Shown here: positions 7,624-15,435 of the stretch, in pieces
Layout of the letters: each line of letters opens with the position of its first letter
Position numbering within the stretch: the stretch's first letter is position 1
Assembly (NCBI RefSeq): GCF_039535785.1
Contig: NZ_BAAAXV010000012.1
Span: 372,001-436,000 of the forward strand
Source of the DNA: Nonomuraea helvata
GTDB taxonomy: Bacteria > Actinomycetota > Actinomycetes > Streptosporangiales > Streptosporangiaceae
DNA length: 64,000 nt
Reading direction: 5' to 3'
Position numbers and translations under genes: made by a program
Notes under the pieces: model-generated
Seen by the model: the letters and a program-made list of their open reading frames with translations, nothing else
Told to the model about the DNA's origin: nothing
Databases searched by the model: none

Positions 7624-8574
7624 ATGGAGCCGTTGACCTTCGACAGCAATGATCTGGGGAAGACCGAGGAGTTCCTCAGCAAGGCCTACGCCAAGATGCG
7701 CATCGGCTCCGACATCGACCGCCCGCGGACCAGGATCTCGCGTCAGAGCATGGGAACGGTGAGCGTCGACCGGCTGGACCTCGAATACGCCATGAGCTAC
7801 GACGTGAACCCGCTCGGCAAAGTATGCCTGTGCACGGTGGAGTCCGGGTCCATCGTCCAGCAGGTCGCGGGCGGCGAGCAGGACGTGTTCGGGCCGGGGG
7901 ACGCGGTGTTGTTCGCGCCCCCGGACCTGCCCTACGCCGGTGAGATCCGCCGCTCGCGCTACAACATCGTCATGTTCGACCCGGAGCTGTTGCAGCAGGT
8001 GGCCGGCACCCTTCCGGGTCGCCGGCCGGAACCGGTACGGCTGCTGGGACACCGGCCTGTCTCCGCCGCCACCGGCCGGCATCTCCAGCGCACCATCGCC
8101 TACCTGCGCGACGATGTCCTGGCCGATCCGGAGCTGGCCGGCGAACCTCTCCTGGTCTCCACCGCCGGGCAACTGCTGGCCGCGAGCGTGCTGGCGGCCC
8201 TGCCCAGCAACGCCGGCACCGAGGCCACCGCCATGGACCGTCACGACGCCCATCCCCAGATGCTGCGCCGCGCGCTCGCCTTCATCGACGAGCACGCCGA
8301 CATGCCCATGGGCATCGCCGAGATCGCCACCGCGGCCCGGGTCAGCGCTCGCGCCCTGCAGTACGCCTTCCGCCGGCACCTGAACACCACCCCGCTGGGC
8401 CACCTGCGCCAGGTCCGGCTGGCCCGAGCGCACGACGAGCTGAAGATCAGCGATCCGGCCGCCACCACGGTGGCCGCGATCGGGGCCCGCTGGGGCTTCT
8501 TCCACCCGGGGCGTTTCGCCCTTTCCTACAGAGCAGCCTACGGGTGCGCGCCCAGCGACACCCTGCACGCCTGA
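7624..8574 (+). CDS. AraC-family regulator
   Basis: A 316-residue protein with an N-terminal cupin-like sensor (about 20-130, including FGPGDAVLFAPPDLPY) and a C-terminal pair of HTH motifs (about 215-316): ARVSARALQYAFRRHLNTTP and GFFHPGRFALSYRAAYG. GGAGG at 7614-7618 lies five bases before the ATG at 7624, which decides the start against longer readings. No clear target is adjacent: the Rrf2 gene is upstream on the same strand and the STAS gene follows after about 280 bp of non-coding DNA. Ligand unknown. Confidence 0.82.
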   Translation: MEPLTFDSNDLGKTEEFLSKAYAKMRIGSDIDRPRTRISRQSMGTVSVDRLDLEYAMSYDVNPLGKVCLCTVESGSIVQQVAGGEQDVFGPGDAVLFAPPDLPYAGEIRRSRYNIVMFDPELLQQVAGTLPGRRPEPVRLLGHRPVSAATGRHLQRTIAYLRDDVLADPELAGEPLLVSTAGQLLAASVLAALPSNAGTEATAMDRHDAHPQMLRRALAFIDEHADMPMGIAEIATAARVSARALQYAFRRHLNTTPLGHLRQVRLARAHDELKISDPAATTVAAIGARWGFFHPGRFALSYRAAYGCAPSDTLHA

Positions 8575-8668
8575 GCCGAACCGCGTCACCACCGCTGAGC
8601 GGAGCCTGACGCATCGTCCGGTTGCCCAAGCACAGGGTGACGCCGGCCGCTCCCCAGCCGACCGATTT

Positions 8669-8681
8669 CGTTTACTGGACA
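8669..8681 (+). repeat. 13-bp direct repeat, copy 1
   Basis: CGTTTACTGGACA occurs here and again, identical, at 10119-10131. The two copies bracket the STAS and ATPase genes at similar distances. They could be matching promoter elements or a trace of an insertion or duplication; the flanks are unrelated. Confidence 0.5.
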
Positions 8682-8857
8682 GCGGTGAGGACAATTCTTC
8701 GTCTGGTGTGCTGGTCGGCGACGACGGCGGGGACAAGAGTGTGAGGGCGGCAACCGATCGGCGGCATGGAGAAGCGAGGGTGATGGGTGACCCCGGGCTG
8801 GAAGAGATCCGCAGGACTGAGTCCAGGCTCAGGCTTCGGACACAGCAGCGGCGCGCT

Positions 8858-9232
8858 ATGTCGCCCCTGAACCTGACCTGCCGGGAGCTGCCCGGCGGCG
8901 TGCTGATCACTGTGACAGGCGAGCTCGACGCCACCAACGCCGACCGGCTGGAGTCCTACGCCGAGCAGCATCACCGGCCCGGCCTGGGCATGATCCTCGA
9001 CCTGGGCGAGCTGACCTTCCTGGACAGCCGCGGCTTGCATGTGCTGCTCCGGCTGAACACCTCCGTACACGACCAGGGCGGCATCCTCCGCCTGGCCGCC
9101 GTGCGAGGCAGGCCCGCGCGCCTCCTGCAGATCACCGGCGTGTGGCCGATCCTGGTCATCCATCCCGATGCCGAGCAGGCCGCCGCCGCGATGCGGTGTT
9201 TAACGATCGACCAGCCGGAAAAAGAGTCGTGA
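8858..9232 (+). CDS. STAS-domain anti-anti-sigma factor
   Basis: A 124-residue single STAS domain: LPGGVLITVTGELDATNA, then ILDLGELTFLDSRGL, where Ser57 matches the phosphorylated serine of SpoIIAA/RsbV. Unphosphorylated, such proteins bind an anti-sigma kinase and free the sigma factor. The next gene, 46 bp away, encodes a matching RsbW-type ATPase, so the two are probably partners although no sigma factor gene is next to them. The start at 8858 fits the family; an in-frame ATG at 8783 would add 25 residues. Confidence 0.83.
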   Translation: MSPLNLTCRELPGGVLITVTGELDATNADRLESYAEQHHRPGLGMILDLGELTFLDSRGLHVLLRLNTSVHDQGGILRLAAVRGRPARLLQITGVWPILVIHPDAEQAAAAMRCLTIDQPEKES

Positions 9233-9278
9233 GCTCGCATTCCTTCCTCCTATTGTCGGCCGGCGGGCTCGGAGATCA

Positions 9279-9776
9279 ATGACTTTCGAGCTGCGCTGCC
9301 CCATCAGCCCCGACCTGCGCTACATCCGCGAACTGGTGCGCATCCACGGCGAGCACCACGGACTGAACGGCGAGCAACTGGAGGGCCTGGTACTGGCGGT
9401 CAACGAGGCCGTCACCAACGTGCTCGACCACGGCGGGAAGGCCGGCCGGGTCACCGCGCGCGGCCACGAGCACGGCGTCATCATCGAGATCCTCGACATC
9501 GGCGGCCGGTTGACCCCGGAGCACCTGGCCGCCGCCACGGTGGACCCGACCGGCTCGCGCGGGTTCGGCCTGTGGGTGATCCAGCGTCTGTGTGACGACG
9601 TCACCCTGGAGCGCACCGCTTCTGGCTCGGTGCTGAGCCTGTACTTCCGCGGCCGTCCCGCCGCCCTGCTCCCGCTTGAGCACCGCGCCGGGCGAAAGAG
9701 CGGGCGCGGGGCTACCGGACCCACCGCGCCCGGGTTCACGCCGGCACGGCGGCGACCGGCACGGTCCACCTCATAG
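9279..9776 (+). CDS. RsbW/SpoIIAB-like ATP-binding anti-sigma protein
   Basis: A 165-residue GHKL ATPase. The N box is LAVNEAVTNVLDHGG (residues 39-53), G1 is EILDIGG and G2 is GSRGFGLWVIQRL. No histidine-phosphotransfer domain is present, so it fits the serine-kinase anti-sigma class that phosphorylates a STAS partner. The STAS gene is directly upstream in the same direction. The final 30 residues are Pro/Arg/Gly-rich and probably disordered. The sigma factor it controls is not in this neighbourhood. Confidence 0.82.
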   Translation: MTFELRCPISPDLRYIRELVRIHGEHHGLNGEQLEGLVLAVNEAVTNVLDHGGKAGRVTARGHEHGVIIEILDIGGRLTPEHLAAATVDPTGSRGFGLWVIQRLCDDVTLERTASGSVLSLYFRGRPAALLPLEHRAGRKSGRGATGPTAPGFTPARRRPARSTS

Positions 9777-10412
9777 AGCCGGTCCAGCCGAGATACGGGT
9801 AGTACCGGCCATGGGTGGATCTTGAAGACGCCGGTTTGAGGGCACCTGCCGGCCTCGGGGCGGGGCGGGTCACGACCACCCCTTCGCCCGCGCCGGCCGC
9901 ATCGCCGCCGAGCAGGACGCGGCTCCCGTGGCCGAGCCGTGCACGGGCTGGCGTTCGTTGCGCGAGTTGGGACTGACGCCCTGAGCCGTCCCCGGCGAGA
10001 GCCTCGGTCTGCGGTGATGGCCGATGCGGCGCGCCGGGTGCATGAGCCGGCCGCGCCCGCTTCCAAGGCCGCCTGACCCTCAGCCACCTCGATAGAACAA
10101 ATTTAAAATGAGTTACCCCGTTTACTGGACAATCCCCGCGCACTGTGGCCAGCGGTCCGAGCGAATAGTCGGCGGCCGGCGAGAAACGGGATGAGCATGG
10201 AGACATCTATCTCGTTGCGCGAAGCTGAATTTCATGCCCTTGCCAGTGGGGTCGACCCGCCATCGACCATGCTGACCTGGGGCGGGACATTTTAGGCGGC
10301 AGAATGAGTGCGCGACTTCGGCCCAGCGAAGGTAGCCGTTTAGGTTTTTCCGGCGCATGCGGGCGACTTGTGTGGGGACGAGCGTCTGCCGCAGGCCGTT
10401 AGAGTCAAATTT
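9777..10412. other. 636-bp gap before amidase
   Basis: No intact gene seen. The second CGTTTACTGGACA copy is at 10119-10131, in an A/T-richer patch (10096-10115). On the minus strand 10282-10410 there is a coding-like stretch (TQVARMRRKNLNGYLRWAEV) interrupted downstream; it may be a decayed gene end or chance. The amidase promoter must lie in the last 150 bp but no convincing -10/-35 pair stands out. Confidence 0.35.
10119..10131 (+). repeat. 13-bp direct repeat, copy 2
   Basis: Identical to 8669-8681 (CGTTTACTGGACA). See the first copy. Confidence 0.5.
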
Positions 10413-11864
10413 ATGGAATGGAATTTTCAGGCGGCCGAAGAACTCGCGGCCGCCTTGCGTGCCGGTGAAGTGAGCTCGGTGGAACTGACCGACGCGGCGA
10501 TCGCCCGTATCGAGCGGGACGACAAGGTGATCAACGCGATTTGCGTGCCGGACTTCGACCGTGCGCGGGCCGCCGCGCACGCTGCCGACCAGGCGCGCGC
10601 CCGCGGCGAGGACCGGCCGCTGCTGGGTATTCCGGTGACGGTCAAGGAGTCCTACAACATCGCCGGGCTGCCCACAACCTGGGGCATGCCGCCGCAGGCG
10701 AACTTCATGCCGGCCGAGGACGCGGTACAGGTGTCGCGGCTGAAGGCCGCGGGCGCGGTGGTGCTCGGTAAGACCAATGTGCCGGTGGGGCTGCAAGACA
10801 TCCAGAGCTTCAACGAGATCTACGGCACCACCAACAACCCGTGGGATCACGGTCGCACGTCGGGTGGGTCCTCGGGCGGATCAGCGGCGGCTCTGGCGTG
10901 CGGCTTCGGCGCGCTGTCCATCGGCTCCGACCTCGCCGGCTCGTTGCGCACCCCCGCGCATTTCTGCGGCGTCTACGCGCACAAGCCGACGCTCGGGCTG
11001 GCGGCGACCCGTGGCATGGTCGCGCCGCCGGCGCCGCCGTTGCCGGTCGACCTCGACCTCGCCGTCGTCGGTCCGATGGCGCGCACTGCCCGCGACCTCA
11101 CGCTCCTGCTCGACATCATGGCCGGACCGGACCCGCTGACGCACGGCGTGGCGTACGACGTGACGCTGCCGCCCGCGCGCCACGAGCGGCTCTGCGACTT
11201 CCGAGTCCTGGTCCTCGAGGAGCATCCGCTCATCCCGACCGGGTCCGCCGTGCGGGCGGGCGTGAACCGGGTGGCCGACGCGCTTGTCGACGGCGGCGCC
11301 CGCGTCGAACGGCACAGTCCGCTGCTGCCCGATCTGAGCGAAGCCGCGACGCTCTACATGCAGTTGCTGATTTCGGGGTCCGTTGCGCGTTTTCCCATCG
11401 AATCGCACGAGCAGCTGCGGACCCGCGTCGCCGGACTGAGCGCGGACGACCAGAGCCTTGACGCCGTGCGGCTGCGCGCCATGCTGTTCAGCCACCTCGA
11501 CTGGATGGAGGCGAACAACCGCCGAGAGGTCCACCGTCACGGCTGGCGGCAGCTGTTCGCCGAGTTCGACGCCGTGGTTTGCCCGATCACGCCGACGCCC
11601 GCGTTCCCGCACGACCACGACCCCAATCCGTTGGCACGGCGCATCGACATCGACGGCGTCGAGTTCCCGTACTTCGACCAGCTCGTCTGGGCCGGCCTGG
11701 CCACCATGCCCGGCCTGCCCGCCACCGCCATACCAGCGGGTCGGTCCCCCGAGGGCCTGCCGGTGGGAGTGCAGCTCATCGGTCCGATGTTCGAGGACCG
11801 CACCCCGCTGCGGCTGGCCGAACTGCTCGAGCAGAAGATCGGCGGCTTCCACGCACCGAAATAG
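10413..11864 (+). CDS. Amidase (amidase-signature family)
   Basis: A 483-residue amidase-signature hydrolase. The Ser-cisSer-Lys triad is visible: Lys78 in IPVTVKESYN, the cis-Ser around 153-154 in GRTSGGSSGGSAAALACG, and the nucleophile Ser177 in SDLAGSLRTPA. The following FCGVYAHKPT matches the fold. These cytoplasmic enzymes hydrolyse amides such as nicotinamide or aryl-amides; substrate is unknown. The ATG at 10413 has no good ribosome site, so translation may be leaderless or the start may lie a few codons away. It stands alone, ended by a hairpin at 11881-11906. Confidence 0.88.
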   Translation: MEWNFQAAEELAAALRAGEVSSVELTDAAIARIERDDKVINAICVPDFDRARAAAHAADQARARGEDRPLLGIPVTVKESYNIAGLPTTWGMPPQANFMPAEDAVQVSRLKAAGAVVLGKTNVPVGLQDIQSFNEIYGTTNNPWDHGRTSGGSSGGSAAALACGFGALSIGSDLAGSLRTPAHFCGVYAHKPTLGLAATRGMVAPPAPPLPVDLDLAVVGPMARTARDLTLLLDIMAGPDPLTHGVAYDVTLPPARHERLCDFRVLVLEEHPLIPTGSAVRAGVNRVADALVDGGARVERHSPLLPDLSEAATLYMQLLISGSVARFPIESHEQLRTRVAGLSADDQSLDAVRLRAMLFSHLDWMEANNRREVHRHGWRQLFAEFDAVVCPITPTPAFPHDHDPNPLARRIDIDGVEFPYFDQLVWAGLATMPGLPATAIPAGRSPEGLPVGVQLIGPMFEDRTPLRLAELLEQKIGGFHAPK

Positions 11865-11880
11865 CGCTTAGGAAATCCAC

Positions 11881-11906
11881 GGTGCCGGCCATCCGGCGCC
11901 GGCACC
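11881..11906. terminator. Hairpin after amidase
   Basis: GGTGCCGGC (11881-11889) pairs perfectly with 11898-11906 across an 8-nt loop, 16 bp after the amidase stop. No long T-run follows, as usual in actinomycetes. Confidence 0.6.
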
Positions 11907-11994
11907 CCCTCGATGATGCCGCCATCGCGCCCTGCGCCGGCCATCGGCAGCGGACGGGCTAGATGTGCCATCTCATGACATTGGTTCCTCGCTG

Positions 11995-12984
11995 TCAGGC
12001 TTGGCGGGCGTGGGACGCGAGGCGGTCGGCGAGCGCGGTGACGAGGTCGCGCAGTTCGTCGGGGCGCTCGATGACGAACGGGCGGTCGAGTGCGGCGAGT
12101 GCCGGAGGCAACCAGTCGAGCCGCTCCGCCCGTAGTTCGACGCGCAGCCAGCGCTCGGCCGCCCGGTCCTGGTCTGCCGTGGGCTCGTGCTCCTCCAGGC
12201 TGGCGACGCTGGCGGGAAGGCGGGCGCGGATCTGCTCAACTGTCCCGTGGATCCGCAAGGTCACCTCATGCCGGTACTCAGCCGTGGCGAACCCTGACAA
12301 CACGCGCTGTGCCGGATCGGGACCCATGGGCGCCTCGAATGAGCCGGGCAAGGTCCTCGCGTCGGCGATGCGATCGAGCCGGAAGGTTCGGTCCTCGCCG
12401 ATGTCGGGGTCCTTGCCCGTGACGTACCACCGGCCCGCATGGGCGACGATCCCGTACGTGTGCAGCGTGCGTTCGCTGCGCCGCCCGTCGCGGTCGGTGT
12501 AGCGGATCGAGACCGGTCGGCGGTGGCGCACCGCATCGGCGATGGTGAGCAGGACCCCGGCGTCCGGGGTGGCGGACTCACCGGGCTGATCCGTGAAGGC
12601 GAGGGCTTCCAGGAGCGTGTCCAGCCGGCGGGCGACGTGCTTGGGCAGCACCCGCCGGATCTTGGCCGAGGCCGTCTCGCTTGCCGTGTGCTGCGTCGTC
12701 GTCAGCCCTGCTCGGCGGCCGGCGACCAGGCCGAGCAGCACGGCCAGCGCCTCGTCGTCGCTGAGCATGAGCGGAGGCAGACGGTAGCCGGGGGCGAGCC
12801 GGTACCCGCCGTAGCGGCCGCGTACCGATTCCACAGGCACGTCCAGGTCGATCAGTTGGTCCACATATCGCCGCACGGTGCGCCCTTCGACGCCGAGCCG
12901 GTCGGCGAGTTCGGCCACTGTCCGGGTGCCGCCCGACTGCAGCAGCTCCAGGAGTGTCAGCACGCGGCCGGTGGGTCGGGGCAT
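11995..12984 (-). CDS. HTH/WYL-domain transcriptional regulator
   Basis: A 329-residue regulator. An N-terminal winged helix (TVAELADRLGVEGRTVRRYV) is followed by a WYL domain around 150-215 with VSIRYTDRDGRRSERTLHTYGIV and GRWYVTGKD, and a C-terminal WCX extension. WYL domains bind nucleic-acid or small ligands. It is divergent to a VOC gene with a perfect 10-bp inverted repeat in between (13002-13028), so it probably controls that gene and itself. No odd residues seen. Confidence 0.87.
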   Translation of the reverse strand: MPRPTGRVLTLLELLQSGGTRTVAELADRLGVEGRTVRRYVDQLIDLDVPVESVRGRYGGYRLAPGYRLPPLMLSDDEALAVLLGLVAGRRAGLTTTQHTASETASAKIRRVLPKHVARRLDTLLEALAFTDQPGESATPDAGVLLTIADAVRHRRPVSIRYTDRDGRRSERTLHTYGIVAHAGRWYVTGKDPDIGEDRTFRLDRIADARTLPGSFEAPMGPDPAQRVLSGFATAEYRHEVTLRIHGTVEQIRARLPASVASLEEHEPTADQDRAAERWLRVELRAERLDWLPPALAALDRPFVIERPDELRDLVTALADRLASHARQA

Positions 12985-13001
12985 GTTCGCAGCCTAACGC
13001 G

Positions 13002-13028
13002 AATAGTGGACCGATTCTGTCCACTATT
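13002..13028. promoter_or_regulatory. WYL-regulator operator
   Basis: AATAGTGGAC (13002-13011) and GTCCACTATT (13019-13028) are exact inverse copies with a 7-bp spacer, in the 93-bp gap between the divergent WYL regulator and VOC genes. Confidence 0.7.
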
Positions 13029-13077
13029 TCTCCTAGTCTGCGACGTGCACGCCTTCATCACAGCCAAGGAGATCCCC

Positions 13078-13440
13078 ATGGACTTCGTCTCGATCCGCAT
13101 CATCACCAGCGACGTCGCGCGCCTCGTCGAGTTCTACGAGCGAGCCACAGGGGTGCGGGCGATGTGGGCCACCGAGGACTTCGCCGAACTCAAGACCCCC
13201 AAGGCCGCCCTCGCGATCGCCGGCACCCGCACCGTCCCGCTGTTCGCCCCGGGCTCTGCCCACCCGGCGGACAACCGCAGCGTGATCATCGAGTTCCGCG
13301 TCGACGACGTGGACCGCGTTCACCAGAACCTGACCGGCTTCGTCACCGAACCCACCACGATGCCCTGGGGCGTGGTACGCCCGCTGGCGCGCGCACGGCG
13401 AGAACGACCTGCTCGACCACTCCTCCCGTCCCGCCAGTAA
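13078..13440 (+). pseudogene. VOC-family protein, 3' end replaced
   Basis: Residues 1-96 match a glyoxalase/VOC domain: MDFVSIRIITSDVARLVEFY, then a second beta-alpha unit ending in TEPTTMPWG, where the family normally continues with a short strand such as RDPDGN and ends. Here the sequence changes abruptly near 13370 into an Arg-rich tail of about 24 residues to the stop at 13440. In a different frame that same DNA encodes an IS481-like transposase, so the last strand and its metal ligand are lost. It may still fold partly. It sits opposite the WYL regulator and was presumably its target. Confidence 0.65.
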
Positions 13441-13575
13441 CCCGGCCCGCATTGCCGAGGACATCGCTGACCTGGTGGAGGCATTGCGGCGGCAGACCGA
13501 GCACGGGCCCGCGCGGCTCGCCGCCGACCTTCAGCGGTTGCACGGGGTCACGGTCGCGCAGGCGACTGTCCACTC
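13370..13575 (+). mobile_element. IS481-like transposase fragment
   Basis: Reading from 13370, the frame gives AWYARWRAHGENDLLDHSSR, then GPARLAADLQRLHGVTVAQA and TVH. This matches the linker and second HTH of IS481-family transposases (VARYRAHGEAGLLDRSSRP pattern). Both ends are missing: upstream it joins the VOC gene, downstream it joins a resolvase fragment. No DDE catalytic core and no terminal repeats are seen, so it is inert. Confidence 0.6.
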
Positions 13576-13830
13576 TGGCCAAGGTGCTCACCGTGCCGGC
13601 CGCCCGGTCCGGGGTGGAACGCGAATACATCCGCGACCGCACTCTGGAAGGCCATGAGAGCGCCCACAAGAACGGCAAGGTCATCAGGGGCGCCACGGTC
13701 ATCGACCCTGCCATGCTGTCCATGGCCGTGCACCTGCGCGAGCAGGACCTCAGTCTTCGCGAGATCGCCGCCCGCCTCGTCATCACCCAAGGCACCAAGA
13801 AGGGCCGGCACCCGCCACCTTCTCCGCCTT
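13570..13830 (+). mobile_element. Serine recombinase (resolvase) C-terminal fragment
   Basis: The frame through 13611 gives SGVEREYIRDRTLEGHESA, then LSMAVHLREQDLSLREIAAR and LVITQGTKKGRHP, the hinge and C-terminal HTH of an actinobacterial serine resolvase. The catalytic N-terminal domain is missing and there is no start. It abuts the IS481-like fragment without a gap, marking a recombination or deletion junction. Confidence 0.6.
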
Positions 13831-13853
13831 CGGGGCGTTTTGCGAACCCGGCT

Positions 13854-14528
13854 CTAGGCGGTGGGTCGCGATGATCGTCTGGCTGCGGAGCGCATCCATC
13901 GGCGGGCCGCCCAGACGAGGATGGCGAGAGCGAAGCCGTACACGGCGACCAGGCCGTGGCCGTTGTCCTGCAGGAACCACATCGCCAGCCCGAGCACGGG
14001 GACGCCGGTGGCCAGGACCTGCTCCTTCCTGATCCTGGTGCGGGTCAGCAGAGCCAGGGCCAGACTCGCACCGAGGAAGTAGGTGGCGCCGGAGCTTCCG
14101 GCGAAGTCGCGGGGATCGGTGCTGGGGCCTCCCAGCCCGAGCAGGACGTCGAGATGTTCCGGAAGCAGGACGCCCGCGAGAAAGAGGACGACGGTCAGCC
14201 GGCCGCCCCAGAACCACTGGGCGAGCGCGGCGACGGCGGCGAGAGTGGCGATGTTCCAGACAGCGCCGGCGACGCCGCCGTTCTGCATGAAGACCGAGGT
14301 GAACACCCGCCACCAGCCGGTCTTGGCGGGATCGTGGTCGAGCGCGGCCATGGCCCCCGCCCAGTACAGCTGCAGGACGACCCCGGCCAGAGCCAGTGTG
14401 GTCAGGCCCACCGCGACCCACGGGACGGGACGCCCGCGCACCGAGCCACGCCCGACCGCGCCGAACCCGCTGTTGATCATCATCACCATCAACGCGGCCG
14501 TGGTCGCGTAGAACAGCAGCCCGTCCAT
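13854..14528 (-). CDS. Rhomboid-like membrane protein
   Basis: A 224-residue protein with about six to seven hydrophobic segments. GWWRVFTSVFMQNGG resembles the rhomboid L1 motif (WR...TSxF), AGSSGATYFLGAS has a GxSG-like serine near the fourth segment, and a His in DNGHGLVAVYG lies in a late segment. This suggests an intramembrane serine protease or inactive relative; the catalytic pairing is only inferred. The ATG at 14528 has AAAGG upstream; a TTG at 14546 would add six residues. It is divergent to a TetR gene with shared ACAG-GTTC repeats between. Confidence 0.6.
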   Translation of the reverse strand: MDGLLFYATTAALMVMMINSGFGAVGRGSVRGRPVPWVAVGLTTLALAGVVLQLYWAGAMAALDHDPAKTGWWRVFTSVFMQNGGVAGAVWNIATLAAVAALAQWFWGGRLTVVLFLAGVLLPEHLDVLLGLGGPSTDPRDFAGSSGATYFLGASLALALLTRTRIRKEQVLATGVPVLGLAMWFLQDNGHGLVAVYGFALAILVWAARRWMRSAARRSSRPTA

Positions 14529-14545
14529 GGCGCTCACCTTTTCCA

Positions 14546-14601
14546 ACAGTGTTCGAAACCGCTGTCGTCGACGCTAGCACACGATTCAAACAGCGTTCAA
14601 A
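14546..14601. promoter_or_regulatory. TetR operator repeats
   Basis: ACAGTGTTCGAA (14546-14557) and ACAGCGTTCAAA (14590-14601) are near-identical direct repeats; the first is followed by CCGCTGT, making an imperfect palindrome around TTCGAA. They lie between the rhomboid-like and TetR genes. Confidence 0.55.
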
Positions 14602-14621
14602 AACTGGGGTACGGTAGGGTC

Positions 14622-15248
14622 ATGAAGCTCAACAAGGAGCGGATCGTCGACGCCGGCATGGCCACGTTCGCCGAGGTCGGATACCACGGCCTGTCCATGC
14701 GCCAGGTGGCGGAACGGCTCGGCGCGCACGCGGGCAGCCTGTATTACCACGTACGCAGCAAGAACGAGCTGCTCGCGATGATGGCCGACCGCGTCTGTCA
14801 GCAGGCCTATGACGCCGGCACCGCCGCCCTCGCCGCCCTTCCGTCCCCATCCACTTGGCAGGACGAGATCGAGGTCCAGGCCACCGCGCTGCGCGGCAGC
14901 ATCCGGCAGCACCCCGGCGGCGCCATCCTGCTCGCCGACAGTCCCGGAATGCTCAGCCCCGGCGCACTGTCCCTCCTGGAACGCCTCCTGCGGACCCTCG
15001 CGGCGGCCGGCGTCCCCGCCGAGCACCGCCTCATCGCCGCCGACACCCTCCTCAGCCATGTCACCGGGTTCGTCCTGCAGGAGCAGGGCACGTCCCCAAC
15101 GCCGGACGTCACCCCGGCGACCTATGCCGACCTGCGGGAACGCTTTCCGCGCGTCTTCGCGGAGACTCCGCCCCCGGGCCAGGACGAGAAGTTCCGGCGC
15201 AGCATCCGTCTCCTGTGCGTGGCCTTCGACGCCCTCATCAAGAGCTGA
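14622..15248 (+). CDS. TetR-family regulator
   Basis: A 208-residue repressor. Its N-terminal HTH is KERIVDAGMATFAEVGYHGL followed by MRQVAERLGAHAGSLYYHVR (residues about 5-48), close to the TetR/TetR_C branch. The C-terminal domain is all-helical with LSHVTGFVLQEQ, a TetR_C-like dimer helix. It lies opposite the rhomboid-like gene and probably represses it through the repeats at 14546-14601. The ATG at 14622 is 20 bp after the second repeat. Inducer unknown. Confidence 0.88.
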   Translation: MKLNKERIVDAGMATFAEVGYHGLSMRQVAERLGAHAGSLYYHVRSKNELLAMMADRVCQQAYDAGTAALAALPSPSTWQDEIEVQATALRGSIRQHPGGAILLADSPGMLSPGALSLLERLLRTLAAAGVPAEHRLIAADTLLSHVTGFVLQEQGTSPTPDVTPATYADLRERFPRVFAETPPPGQDEKFRRSIRLLCVAFDALIKS

Positions 15249-15293
15249 GCCTCGGCGGGGCTCCTCACGTGGGAGGGGATTCACTGTCTTGCA

Positions 15294-15307
15294 GAGAATT
15301 TTTCTTC
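15294..15307. promoter_or_regulatory. RpiR-type operator, distal copy
   Basis: GAGAATTTTTCTTC; the inverse complement of the proximal copy at 15405-15418 differs from it by one base. Both are A/T-rich quasi-palindromes in GC-rich DNA upstream of the RpiR gene. Confidence 0.6.
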
Positions 15308-15404
15308 CCGTACGAAGCTCCCAAAAGGAAGCCCATCCATGTCAGGAACAGGCTCATGCCCGGTAGCGTGAGGGTTCGCTGAGTCATTGAGGTCGGCCGC
15401 GGAT

Positions 15405-15418
15405 GAAGAATAATTCTC
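15405..15418. promoter_or_regulatory. RpiR-type operator, proximal copy
   Basis: GAAGAATAATTCTC, five bases before the AGAGGAG ribosome site of the RpiR gene. Binding here would block expression, so autorepression is likely. Confidence 0.6.
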
Positions 15419-15435
15419 CACTGAGAGGAGCTGGT

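Noticed and set aside
8858..9776. Calling the STAS/ATPase pair a complete partner-switch operon
   Set aside because: No sigma factor or PP2C phosphatase is next to them, so only the two components can be supported.
8669..10131. Attachment sites of an integrative element
   Set aside because: No integrase, tRNA or mobility gene lies between the 13-bp repeats; promoter repet or scar is simpler.
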